Of a stretch of DNA of 32,654 bases, positions 7,358 through 15,926 are shown one piece after another. This stretch comes from Desulfobulbaceae bacterium (GTDB lineage: Bacteria; Desulfobacterota; Desulfobulbia; Desulfobulbales; Desulfobulbaceae). The stretch's first letter is position 1; each line of letters starts with the position of its first letter. The stretch is from the NCBI GenBank assembly GCA_026987195.1, contig JALSNC010000204.1:1-32654 (forward strand), written 5' to 3'. The notes under the pieces were generated by a model. That model worked only from the letters and a program-made list of their open reading frames with translations. It had not been told where the DNA came from and made no database searches. Position numbers and translations under genes: made by a program.

Positions 7358-9928
7358 ATGACTGAAGCCATGAAACCGACACCATCCGACTGCCTGCAGA
7401 TCGACCATATCCTGCCCCTGGTCCGCAAGCCCGGCCGCTACCTGGGCGGCGAGCTCAATGCCGTCAGCACGGACTGGCACCGGGCCGTGATCCGTTTCTG
7501 CCTGGTCTTCCCCGACCTGTACGAGATCGGCATGTCCCACCAGGGACTGCAGATCCTCTACCATATTCTCAACCGCCGGGACCGGGTCCTGGCCCATCGC
7601 TGCTATGCACCCGATGTGGACATGGAGGCCCAGCTGCGGCGGCACAACGTGCCGCTCTTCTCCCTCGAGGCCCGCCGGCCGCTTGCAGACTATGATGTCC
7701 TGGGCATCACCCTGCCCTATGAGCTCTGTTACACCAACATCCTCACCGTGCTCGACCTGGCCGGTGTTCCGCTGCGTGCTTCTGACCGTACCGATGCGCA
7801 CCCCCTGGTGCTCGGTGGCGGTTCCTGCTCCATGAACCCGGAGCCGGTGGCGGATTTTTTTGACGCCATCGTCCTGGGCGACGGCGAGGAGGTGATCGTC
7901 GAGATCAGTGACATCCTCATGGAGGCCCGTGCCGCCGGCCGGTCACGGCAGGAGATCCTGGAGCGGCTCAGTGATCTGGCCGGCGTCTATGTGCCGGCCT
8001 TTTTCGAGCCGGTCTACCAGGGCGGGGAGCTGGTGGCCATACGATCCCTGCGCCGGAACTGTCACCGGGTCCGCCGCAGGGTGCTGCCGGAACTGGTGGC
8101 GTCGGATCTGCTCGCCCGCCCGCTGGTGCCGCTGGTCAAGCCGGTTCATGACCGGCTGGGCCTGGAGATCGCCCGGGGGTGTACCCGCGGCTGCCGGTTC
8201 TGCCAGGCCGGGATCATCTACCGGCCGGTACGGGAGCGCTCGGTGGCGGAGATCATGGAACTCGCCGAGCAGGGCATCGGAAGCTCCGGCTTTGACGAGC
8301 TGGCCCTGCTCTCCCTTTCCACCGGCGACTATTCCTGTCTGGGGCCCCTGATGACCCGCCTCATGGATCGGTTTGCCGGGGAATATGTCTCGGTCTCCAT
8401 GCCCTCCATGCGGGTCGGAACCCTGACGCCCGAGATCATGGATCAGATCCGGCGGGTCCGCAAGACAGGGTTTACCGTGGCCCCGGAGGCCGGAACCGAC
8501 CGGCTGCGCGAGGTGATCAACAAGGGGATCACCGAGGAGGACCTGCTGGCCACCTGTCGCGATGCCGTGGCCATGGGCTGGAATCTGATCAAGTTCTACT
8601 TCATGATCGGTCTGCCCACCGAGACCGACGAGGATGTGGCTGCCATCGCCGGCCTGGCGCAGAAGGCCAGGGCCATGGCCGGCCAGGGCCGCGGCGGCCG
8701 CATCCGGATCAATGTCTCGGTGGCCACCTTTGTGCCCAAGCCGCACACCCCGTTCCAGTGGCATCGCCAGCTGAGCCTGGAGGAATCGAAGGAGCGGATC
8801 AGGCGGCTGAAAAAGCTGCTGCCCCGGCGCGGTTTCCGTCTCAAGTGGCACGATCCGCACCAGTCGGTGATGGAAGGGGTCTTTTCCCGTGGTGACCGGA
8901 GGCTGTCGGCCCTCATCGAGACCGCCTGGCGGGCCGGGGTCCGTTTGGACGGCTGGTCGGAACACTTTCGCCTGGAAAACTGGCAGCAGGCCGCTGCCCG
9001 CTGCGGCATCGATCTGGACAGCTACCTGCGCGGCCGGGAGCCCGGAGAGATCCTGCCCTGGAGTCACCTGGAGAGCGGTGTGGACCGCGATTTTCTCGAA
9101 CTGGAATACCGGCGTGCCCTGGAGCGCAGCTACACGCCGGACTGCCGTGTCCATGGCTGCCAGAAATGCGGACTGTGCGATTTCACGACCATTCGCCCCC
9201 ACCTGTGCCGGAAAGGGGAGCAGACGCCGGCAGATCCGGCACCGGCCCCACGCCCGGCCTCGGCGCCCGAGCAGGGTTTCCCCTGCCGGATCCACTATTC
9301 CCGCCTGGGAGACAGCCGTTTCCTTGGCCACCTGGAGATGTTGCAGCTTGTGTTCCGCGTCCTCCATCGGGCCGGCCTGCCGGTGCTCTTTTCCCGCGGC
9401 TTCAACCCCTCGCCCCGGGTCTCGTTCAGCCAGGCCCTGCCGGTGGGGGTGGAAAGCCTGGTCGAGTTCTTCGATGTGGAACTGGCGCGGCCACTCAAGG
9501 ATACCGCGGCGGCCATGGCCGAGCTCAACCGCCAGTTGCCGGCCACCATCCGCATCACCGGTATCGGTCCTGTGCCGCCAAAGAGCGATTCCGCGCTCTG
9601 CGCCAGCTACCGGATCACCCTGACCGAGCCGCCCCCGCATGATGCCGGCGAACGGGCCGCGGCCTTTCTGGCCAGCGCATCCCATCATATCACCAGGGTC
9701 CGCAAGGGCAGGACGCGGCAACTGGACCTGCGGCCGCTGGTGGAACGGCTCGAGCTGCAGGGCCGGACGATCCTGCTGGATCTGCGCCACCAGCCGGGTC
9801 AGGCCGGCACCAATCCCCGCCAGATCATGGAGGAGGTCCTGGGGCTGGACACGGAGACAGTCCTGCTGGCCAGGGTGCTCAAGGTGGCGCTGACCGGATG
9901 CGACGATTCCGGGCCGGCAAAGAGTTGA
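7358..9928 (+). CDS. B12-binding-type radical SAM protein fused to a DUF2344 domain (TIGR03960/TIGR03936 type)
   Basis: This 856-residue protein has three parts. An N-terminal cobalamin-binding-like domain spans about 20-240 (DLYEIGMSHQGLQILYHIL, LGGGSCSMNPEP). A radical SAM core carries the CTRGCRFC motif (C275, C279, C282). A C-terminal DUF2344 domain spans about 640-830 (RIHYSRLGDSRFLGHLEM). A cysteine-rich segment (CRVHGCQKCGLC) precedes the last part. The same fusion is common in anaerobes, often near RNase G, and its reaction is not established to my knowledge. A tRNA or rRNA modification role has been suggested by context only. No ribonuclease gene is next to it here. ATG 7358 lacks a clear ribosome-binding site. 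ATG 7370 is an in-frame alternative, so the start is uncertain by four residues. Confidence 0.9.
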   Translation: MTEAMKPTPSDCLQIDHILPLVRKPGRYLGGELNAVSTDWHRAVIRFCLVFPDLYEIGMSHQGLQILYHILNRRDRVLAHRCYAPDVDMEAQLRRHNVPLFSLEARRPLADYDVLGITLPYELCYTNILTVLDLAGVPLRASDRTDAHPLVLGGGSCSMNPEPVADFFDAIVLGDGEEVIVEISDILMEARAAGRSRQEILERLSDLAGVYVPAFFEPVYQGGELVAIRSLRRNCHRVRRRVLPELVASDLLARPLVPLVKPVHDRLGLEIARGCTRGCRFCQAGIIYRPVRERSVAEIMELAEQGIGSSGFDELALLSLSTGDYSCLGPLMTRLMDRFAGEYVSVSMPSMRVGTLTPEIMDQIRRVRKTGFTVAPEAGTDRLREVINKGITEEDLLATCRDAVAMGWNLIKFYFMIGLPTETDEDVAAIAGLAQKARAMAGQGRGGRIRINVSVATFVPKPHTPFQWHRQLSLEESKERIRRLKKLLPRRGFRLKWHDPHQSVMEGVFSRGDRRLSALIETAWRAGVRLDGWSEHFRLENWQQAAARCGIDLDSYLRGREPGEILPWSHLESGVDRDFLELEYRRALERSYTPDCRVHGCQKCGLCDFTTIRPHLCRKGEQTPADPAPAPRPASAPEQGFPCRIHYSRLGDSRFLGHLEMLQLVFRVLHRAGLPVLFSRGFNPSPRVSFSQALPVGVESLVEFFDVELARPLKDTAAAMAELNRQLPATIRITGIGPVPPKSDSALCASYRITLTEPPPHDAGERAAAFLASASHHITRVRKGRTRQLDLRPLVERLELQGRTILLDLRHQPGQAGTNPRQIMEEVLGLDTETVLLARVLKVALTGCDDSGPAKS

Positions 9929-10066
9929 GAAATTATCCGCTTTACGGTAAAGACACTGTTGCCCGGGCCTGTATCTTCAGGGAGACGCACGTTCTGCCCG
10001 GATTCCGGAAGAGACACCCCGGTCCCCAGTGTCCTGACAATTCTGAAACCATGCCGAGGAGAGACG

Positions 10067-11410
10067 ATGAAGAAGATTATTCTGCGTGAAGACGAGATGC
10101 CGACCAGCTGGTATAACGTGGCGCCCGACATCCCCGGCGGCCTGCTGCCGCCGCTGGACCCGGAGACCAGGGAACCCATGGGGCCGGAGAAACTCTCCGC
10201 CGTCTTTCCCATGGGCCTGCTGGAACAGGAGATGAGCCAGGAGCGCCATATCGAGATCCCGCAGGAGGTCATGGAGATCTATCGCATCTGGCGGCCCTCA
10301 CCCCTGGTCAGGGCCTACAAGCTGGAGCAGGCCCTGGGTACAAAGGCCAGGATCTTCTTCAAGAACGAGGGTGTCTCACCTGTGGGCAGTCACAAACCCA
10401 ATTCCGCAGTGGCGCAGGCCTATTACAACAAGCGGGAAGGGGTCAGGCGGCTGGCCACCGAGACCGGGGCCGGTCAATGGGGGTCGGCGCTTTCCATGGC
10501 CACCTCCAAGTTCGACATGGAATGCAAGGTCTACATGGTGCGCTGCTCCTATGACCAGAAGCCCTACCGCAAGTCGATCATGCACACCTTTGGTGCCGAA
10601 ATCGTGCCCAGCCCCAGCCCGGACACCAGCACCGGGCGGGCGATCCTGGAAAAGGATCCCGATACGCCGGGCTCCCTCGGCATCGCCATCTCCGAGGCCC
10701 TGGAGGATGCGGCCACCAGGGACGATACCAACTATGCGCTTGGTTCCGTGCTCAACCATGTGATCCTCCACCAGTCCATCATCGGCCTGGAGGCGAAGAA
10801 GCAACTGGAGATCGCCGGTGCCTACCCGGACGTGATCGTGGGCTGCTGCGGGGGCGGCTCCAACTTCGCCGGTCTGCTGGCGCCCTTTGTGCCCGACTAC
10901 CTCGAAGGAAAAAAGATCGAGTTCGTGGGCTATGAGCCGGCCTCCTGTCCCACCATGACCGCCGGCAGGCTGGCCTATGATTCCGGCGACGTGGCCATGA
11001 TGACACCGCTTCTCTACATGTATACCCTGGGGCACGACTTCATGCCCCCCGGCATCCATGCCGGCGGCCTGCGCTATCACGGCATGGCGCCCATCATCTC
11101 GGCCCTGATCCGGGACAAGGTGGTGACCCCGAAAAGCGTGCACCAGCTCGAGTGTTTCGAGGCCGGCGTCCTCTTTGCCAGGACCGAGGGGATCATCCCG
11201 GCTCCCGAGACCACCCATGCCATCCGCGGCGCCATCATCGAGGCCATGAAGGAGCCGGACAATCCCAAGACGATCCTCTTCAACTTCTCCGGCCACGGCC
11301 TGATCGACATGGCCGCCTATGACAACTATTTTGCCGGCGTCCTCCATGACTATTCCTACCCGAAGGAGCAGATCGAGGCCTCCCTTGCCCATCTGCCCAA
11401 GGTGGACTGA
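10067..11410 (+). CDS. trpB: Tryptophan synthase beta chain, TrpB2 type
   Basis: This 447-residue PLP enzyme of the TrpB-like family (TIGR01415) has its PLP lysine in VGSHKPNSA at K110 and a phosphate-binding [11 protein letters not shown] loop. The longer N-terminus ([15 protein letters not shown]) and the extended length separate it from the classical TrpB that pairs with TrpA. TrpB2 enzymes condense indole with serine and may salvage free indole. No trpA or other tryptophan gene is in the window. ATG 10067 has GAGGAG just upstream. The next gene begins within or just after its 3' end. The 138 bases separating it from the radical SAM gene hold no gene or convincing promoter. Confidence 0.92.
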   Translation: MKKIILREDEMPTSWYNVAPDIPGGLLPPLDPETREPMGPEKLSAVFPMGLLEQEMSQERHIEIPQEVMEIYRIWRPSPLVRAYKLEQALGTKARIFFKNEGVSPVGSHKPNSAVAQAYYNKREGVRRLATETGAGQWGSALSMATSKFDMECKVYMVRCSYDQKPYRKSIMHTFGAEIVPSPSPDTSTGRAILEKDPDTPGSLGIAISEALEDAATRDDTNYALGSVLNHVILHQSIIGLEAKKQLEIAGAYPDVIVGCCGGGSNFAGLLAPFVPDYLEGKKIEFVGYEPASCPTMTAGRLAYDSGDVAMMTPLLYMYTLGHDFMPPGIHAGGLRYHGMAPIISALIRDKVVTPKSVHQLECFEAGVLFARTEGIIPAPETTHAIRGAIIEAMKEPDNPKTILFNFSGHGLIDMAAYDNYFAGVLHDYSYPKEQIEASLAHLPKVD

Positions 11411-12620
11411 TCTCCACTGGCTTTGCCGGGGCTGCGGGACGTTTCTCCTCCTGCTGCTCATCTTCCTGCCGGAGCAGGCCGCGCCCGCGGCCTGCTCTTC
11501 TTTCGCCGGCCTGATCCGCAATGGCGGTGTCGGGGTGGTCGACCGCAGCGGCACGGTCCGCGGCTGTGAACTCGACACCCCCTTCATCCCGGCCAGCATT
11601 CTCAAGATCTCCACTGCCCTGGTCGCCCTGCAGGTCCTGGGACCGGACTATCGCTTCCGCACCGAGTTCCATGTCGATGCGGCCGGGGATCTCTTCATCC
11701 GGGGCTTCGGCGATCCCATGCTGGTTTCCGAGGAGGTCGACCTCATTGTCCGCGAACTGCGGGCCAAGGGGCTGCGCCGCATCAGGGCCATCTACATCGA
11801 TCCTGCCCTCTTTGCCCTGGACACCGATGTGCCTGGCCGCGGTGACAGCGACAATCCCTATGACGCCGCCGTGGGCCCGGTGGCGGTCAATTTCAATACC
11901 GTGGCCCTGGTGGTCGCCGGCAGCGGCGCTGTCCGTTCCGCCGAGCCCCAGACCCCGACCCTGCCCCTCATGCGGGAGCTTGGCCGAGGCCTGCAGCCGG
12001 GCAGGTACCGTCTCAATATCTGCAAGGGACAACCGCGATTGCAACCGGTCATGGCCAGGTACACGGCAGAACTCTTCCGGGCCATGTTCCGGCGCCATGA
12101 CATCGCCTGTGGCACGGAATGGGGCATACAAACGGTGCCGGCCGGCAGCGTGCCGTTCCATGTCCATCTCGAATCGAGAAACCTGCAACAGATCTGCGCG
12201 GCCATGCTGCGGTATTCCAGCAACTATATCGCCAACCTTATCTTTCTTGCCATCGGTGCGCAACGATTCGGCTATCCGGCCACCTGGGCAAAGGCACGCA
12301 GGACCATGACCGCTGAACTGGCACTGCTGCTGGGACCTGCTGCCGCGACAAGGATCCGCCAGGTGGACGGCGCCGGCCTGTCCAGGAGCGACCGGATCAC
12401 GGTGCGGGGGATGCTGATGCTGCTGCAGGCCTTTCGTTCCCACCGCCTCCTGCTGCCGGAGCGCAGAGGAGTCCGGCTGAAGACCGGCACGCTCCGTGGT
12501 GTCTACAACCTGGCAGGTTACCTGGCCAACGGCACTCCCTTTGTGGTCTTGCTCAACCAGCCACAAAACCGTCGTTTTATTCTTCTGGATCGCCTGCGCA
12601 ACCGCTATGGTGGCGGTTGA
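11388..12620 (+). CDS. dacB: D-alanyl-D-alanine carboxypeptidase/endopeptidase, PBP4 (peptidase S13) family
   Basis: This periplasmic peptidoglycan-trimming serine enzyme has all three catalytic motifs in order (numbering from 11388): S70-x-x-K73 (PASILK), S277-S-N279 (YSSNYIANL) and K365-T-G (LKTGTLRG). The spacing is close to E. coli PBP4. A signal sequence ([20 protein letters not shown]) precedes it. No conventional start lies after the trpB stop. I chose TTG 11388, which has GAGG nearby and leaves a signal peptide of usual length. ATG 11346 and ATG 11319, deeper inside trpB, are alternatives without a ribosome-binding site. Every option overlaps trpB, implying translational coupling. At about 410 residues it is shorter than E. 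coli PBP4 (477), mainly through smaller inserted domains. Confidence 0.85.
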   Translation, partial: PICPRWTDLHWLCRGCGTFLLLLLIFLPEQAAPAACSSFAGLIRNGGVGVVDRSGTVRGCELDTPFIPASILKISTALVALQVLGPDYRFRTEFHVDAAGDLFIRGFGDPMLVSEEVDLIVRELRAKGLRRIRAIYIDPALFALDTDVPGRGDSDNPYDAAVGPVAVNFNTVALVVAGSGAVRSAEPQTPTLPLMRELGRGLQPGRYRLNICKGQPRLQPVMARYTAELFRAMFRRHDIACGTEWGIQTVPAGSVPFHVHLESRNLQQICAAMLRYSSNYIANLIFLAIGAQRFGYPATWAKARRTMTAELALLLGPAAATRIRQVDGAGLSRSDRITVRGMLMLLQAFRSHRLLLPERRGVRLKTGTLRGVYNLAGYLANGTPFVVLLNQPQNRRFILLDRLRNRYGGG

Positions 12621-12649
12621 TGAGAAACTTGTTGATTTACTGGCAGAAA

Positions 12650-12703
12650 GGGGGCTTAATGGAGGCGAGGGTATTCCGTAACAAAGGACGCCCCCTCCTT
12701 TTT
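12650..12703 (+). terminator. Possible terminator after the PBP4-like gene
   Basis: GGGGGC (12650-12655) can pair with GCCCCC (12690-12695), and TTTTT follows within a few bases. The loop of about 34 bases is long for an intrinsic terminator, so this is weak. Confidence 0.3.
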
Positions 12704-12791
12704 CCGGGTCCTGTCGTGTACGCGATCCCAGGCGCCGCAGACCTGTCCGGAGGTGTCCGGTCGCCATCTTCTACCATGTTGCGCCAACTTC

Positions 12792-15314
12792 ATGTCACGC
12801 TACTCTATCCGATCTCTTTGCCGTTGTCCCGGAAGGATCCTGTCGGTCGTTGCCGTGGTTGTTCTTGCTCCGGCCGACGGCCTGTGCATCGGCATCGCCC
12901 CGTGGGGGCTCGGTGAGGAGCAGGCCCACATCCTGATCTGGGGGATCGCGCTGGTGGATCTCCTGATCCTTGCCGGCCTGTTCGTTCTCTTCCTCCTCAA
13001 TGGCCGTCTGAAAAGAGAACTTGTCCGGGGCCGCAGGGAGGCCCGTGTACAGGAGAAAAAATTCCAGGCCGTCTTTCAGAACCATCGCCACCTCTGTGGC
13101 CTCCTTGATCCACAGGGCAGGGTGGTGGCCATCAACCGGCAGGCGCTGGACATGATCGGATGCAGTGAAGACGATGTCCGGGGCCGACCCTTCAGTGAGA
13201 CGCCCTGGTGGAATCATTCGGTGCAGGAGCAGAACCGGCTGCAGAGGGCCATCGCCGGTATCCGCAACGGTGGTGACGGCTGTTCCTTTGAGACTTCCCA
13301 CATCGACGCTCAGGGCAAACTGCATGACATAGATTTTTCCATCACCCCCATCAGGAACGGTAACGGTCAACTGCGCCACATGCTGGCCCTGGGGCATGAC
13401 GTGACCATGCTTCGTCACAGCCGCCAGCTCTATCATTCCTTTTTCGACAATACACCCGATCCGGTCCTCCTGCTTCGCGATGGCCGCATCGTGGACTGCA
13501 ACCGGAAGGCGCTCAGCCTTTTCCGGGCCGATCCTGAGCAGCTGATCGGCCTGGAACCCGGCGACCTGGTGGAAGCGTGCGAGGAGGGTGGTTCCGGCGG
13601 ACCGGGAGGGCTGGCCGGCGCCATCAGTGACGCTGCCGACGCCGGGGTGCAGACCATGGAGTGGAAGGCCAGACGGCTGGATTCCACCGTGTTTGATGGC
13701 CAATGGACCCTGATCCCCCTGCGGATCGACAATACCCTCTATCAGCAGATCATCATCAGGGATGTCACCAGGATCAGGGAGACGCAGCGTGAACTGGTCA
13801 TGGCCAAGTATGCCTTTGACCACAGCGCTCTTCCCATTGTCTGGTATGTCCCCGGCAGAACGCTCAGGGAATGCCGTTTCTTTTATGCCAACGAGGCGGC
13901 CTGCAGGATCATCGGGTACTCGCGGGAGGAGTTCGTGCAACTTTCCATCGCCGATATCAGCCGGATGTGGACAGAGAAGAACTTCCGCGACATCCTGGAT
14001 CATATCCGCCGCCAGGGCTCGGAGACCTACGAGACCCTGATCCGGCACCGGGACGGCCACGACATTCCCATGGAGGTCAATACCTCCCACTTCCGTCTCG
14101 ACGATCAGGAATATTTCTTTGTCATTGCCGAGGAGATCAGCCAGCGGAAACTCCTGGAAGAGGAACTCCGTCAGGCGCAGAAGATGGAGGCACTGGGCAC
14201 CCTGGCAGGCGGCATAGCCCACGATTTCAACAATATCCTTTCCGCCATCTTCGGCTATACCGGGCTGGCCATGCAGCGGCTGGACCGCGACAGTGAACCG
14301 GGCCGCCATCTGGAGCAGGTGCGCCGTGCCGCCGAACGGGCCAGGATGCTGGTGCAGCAGATCCTGACCTACAGCAGGAAGGGCGGGGAACAGCGCCATC
14401 CCATGGCGGTGGCGCCCGCGGTCAGGGAGGCCCTGCAACTGCTCCGTTCAACCATCCCCGCCACCATCAGCATCGAATCGGTTCTGGAATCCGATGGCCA
14501 GGTCATGGCCGATGCCACCCGTATCCAGCAGATCGTCATGAACCTCTGCACCAATGGCTACCACGCCATGCGTCAGCAGGGAGGCATCCTGCAGGTACGA
14601 GTGGTGGACATCGAGGTGGCTGACGAGGATGCCGGTGTCGAGATGGACCTGACACCGGGCCGGTATGTGCTCCTGAGCGTGGCTGACACCGGCACCGGCA
14701 TGGATGAACAGACGCGGAAGAGGATATTTGATCCCTACTTCACCACCAAGGAGGCCGGCGAGGGAACCGGACTGGGGCTTGCGGTGGTTCATGGCATTGT
14801 TCGCAGTTACGGCGGCGTCATCCGGGTCACCAGCAGGCCGGGACACGGGTCAGTGTTCGAGATCTTTCTGCCCCGTGTCGACGACGGCGGCCGGAGCGGG
14901 ACAGCGGCAGAAGAGCCGGGGCGGGAAATTGCAGGGGGCAGGGAACGGATCATGTTCGTTGACGATGAAGAGCTGATCGTCAGCATGAGCCGGCAGATGC
15001 TGAGCCGTTTCGGTTACACGGTGCTTTCTTTCACCTCGAGCCGGGAGGCCATGGCCCATTTCATGAAGCATGACAGGGAGATCGACCTGGTGATCACCGA
15101 CCTGACCATGCCGGAGATGAGTGGCGTGGAGCTGGCGCGCCGGATGATGGATATCCGGCCGGATCTGCCGGTGATCCTCTGCACGGGCTACAGCGAGGAG
15201 ATGAACCGTGACCGGGCCATGGCCCTGGGGATTGCCAGGTTTGTCCAGAAACCCCTGGTCATGGAGGAGATGCTGCGGATTGTACGTTCGGTGCTCGACC
15301 AGAGCTCAGGCTGA
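12792..15314 (+). CDS. Membrane hybrid histidine kinase with three PAS domains and a C-terminal receiver
   Basis: A protein of about 840 residues, numbered from ATG 12792. A hydrophobic N-terminus and a clear membrane helix (HILIWGIALVDLLILAGLFVLFLL) are followed by PAS domains at about 90-200, 212-330 and 337-450. Then come a histidine phosphoacceptor in GGIAHDFNNIL (H477), an ATPase domain about 578-694 (DTGTGMDEQTRKRIFDPYF, GTGLGLAVVHGIV) and a receiver about 720-840 with phospho-acceptor D770 (VITDLTMPEM). Almost no extracytoplasmic sequence exists, so sensing is likely through the cytoplasmic PAS domains. Neither ATG 12792 nor the in-frame GTG 12753 has a good ribosome-binding site, so the start is uncertain. 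No response regulator with an output domain is adjacent. Confidence 0.88.
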   Translation: MSRYSIRSLCRCPGRILSVVAVVVLAPADGLCIGIAPWGLGEEQAHILIWGIALVDLLILAGLFVLFLLNGRLKRELVRGRREARVQEKKFQAVFQNHRHLCGLLDPQGRVVAINRQALDMIGCSEDDVRGRPFSETPWWNHSVQEQNRLQRAIAGIRNGGDGCSFETSHIDAQGKLHDIDFSITPIRNGNGQLRHMLALGHDVTMLRHSRQLYHSFFDNTPDPVLLLRDGRIVDCNRKALSLFRADPEQLIGLEPGDLVEACEEGGSGGPGGLAGAISDAADAGVQTMEWKARRLDSTVFDGQWTLIPLRIDNTLYQQIIIRDVTRIRETQRELVMAKYAFDHSALPIVWYVPGRTLRECRFFYANEAACRIIGYSREEFVQLSIADISRMWTEKNFRDILDHIRRQGSETYETLIRHRDGHDIPMEVNTSHFRLDDQEYFFVIAEEISQRKLLEEELRQAQKMEALGTLAGGIAHDFNNILSAIFGYTGLAMQRLDRDSEPGRHLEQVRRAAERARMLVQQILTYSRKGGEQRHPMAVAPAVREALQLLRSTIPATISIESVLESDGQVMADATRIQQIVMNLCTNGYHAMRQQGGILQVRVVDIEVADEDAGVEMDLTPGRYVLLSVADTGTGMDEQTRKRIFDPYFTTKEAGEGTGLGLAVVHGIVRSYGGVIRVTSRPGHGSVFEIFLPRVDDGGRSGTAAEEPGREIAGGRERIMFVDDEELIVSMSRQMLSRFGYTVLSFTSSREAMAHFMKHDREIDLVITDLTMPEMSGVELARRMMDIRPDLPVILCTGYSEEMNRDRAMALGIARFVQKPLVMEEMLRIVRSVLDQSSG

Positions 15315-15584
15315 ATCCCGGCCGGTCCGGCACTGGTCAAGAAACGACCTGACCTGGGAACTGCTCAGGTAGATGCCGGAGAGACGCCGCTCGCCGCAGA
15401 CCAGGGTGGGGATCATGCGGACGGAATTTTTCCAGGCAGTGCGGGGATGGGCGATGATATCGATCTCCTCGATCTCCAGGTCCGGGAATTCCGGCTGCAT
15501 TTTGTCCAGCGCACGGCGGACGAGCATGCAGCGCGGTCAGATGCCTGATTTGTAGAAGGTGATACGGCCTGTTGGGCGGGTCAT
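15306..15584 (-). CDS. Selenocysteine-containing thioredoxin-fold (glutaredoxin-like) protein, U-P-R-C motif
   Basis: ATG 15584, with GGAG seven bases upstream, opens a frame reading MTRPTGRITFYKSGI, then TGA at 15539-15537, then PRCMLVRRALDKM and on to a TGA stop at 15306. Reading the internal TGA as selenocysteine gives a complete 92-residue thioredoxin-fold protein: strand RITFYKSG, redox motif U16-P-R-C19, a helix, strand EIEEIDII, and the cis-proline segment VRMIPTLVCGERRLSG. U-x-x-C at this place replaces the usual C-x-x-C. A hairpin follows the TGA at SECIS distance. Calling from ATG 15527 would lose the strand and the active site. It is probably a cytoplasmic redox protein. The partner is unknown. 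Its last 9 bases overlap the end of the convergent kinase gene. Confidence 0.85.
15494..15532 (-). promoter_or_regulatory. Candidate SECIS hairpin of the Sec thioredoxin-fold gene
   Basis: Just downstream of the in-frame TGA (15539-15537), GCTGCAT and ATGCAGC form a seven-pair outer stem (15526-15532 with 15494-15500). GTCC with GGAC forms a four-pair inner stem (15518-15521 with 15504-15507). The apical loop has ten bases and contains GU. Position and size suit a bacterial SECIS. Pairing was done by eye. Confidence 0.6.
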
Positions 15585-15732
15585 GGCGTTCTCCGGTTTG
15601 TGGTGAAGGATTGCGGAACAGGTCCCACTATACCCTGTGCGTGCAGGAAGGGGAACCGCTTTCGTGGCCGGTGCGAGGACTTCCGCCTCACCCGCTGCGT
15701 GTCATATCACGCACGGCTGACGCCCATCTGCA

Positions 15733-15790
15733 CTTTTACCAAAAGTATTGCTCTTTTTCAGGTAGTTGCTGATAGCGGTGAACGATTACG
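15733..15790 (+). repeat. Dispersed intergenic repeat, copy D
   Basis: CTTTTACCAAAAGTATTGC, CTTTTTCAGGTA and GTTGCTGATAGCGGTGAACG follow in the same order as in copies A and C. The gap 15585-15926 (342 bp) holds this repeat, the second module at 15796 and no gene. Confidence 0.7.
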
Positions 15791-15795
15791 ATATA

Positions 15796-15835
15796 TGTGG
15801 TCGGACAAACCGATGTTTAGCCATCCCGTGAAGGG
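15796..15835 (+). repeat. Second dispersed module (GGTCGGACA type), copy 1
   Basis: The first 33 bases (TGTGGTCGGACA, ACCGATG, AGCCATCCCG) match the minus strand at 24502-24470 with 3 differences. It directly follows repeat copy D. Further downstream, CTGTCCTGTCCCCTGA (about 15860-15880) resembles the reverse complement of the heptamer array units at 24617. Confidence 0.65.
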
Positions 15836-15926
15836 TCACGACTCACTGCCGCGGACAGCTAACTGTCCTGTCCCCTGACTTTTTGATACACCGTACTCTT
15901 CACCAGTCTCTTCCTGCGAGGTCTCC

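Noticed and set aside
7943-9790. A 615-codon minus-strand frame opposite the radical SAM gene
   Set aside because: Same signs of an antisense shadow. The plus strand encodes a complete domain set.
15572-15772. A small plus-strand open frame beside the Sec thioredoxin-fold gene
   Set aside because: It is antisense to the Sec gene's start, crosses repeat D and shows no domain.
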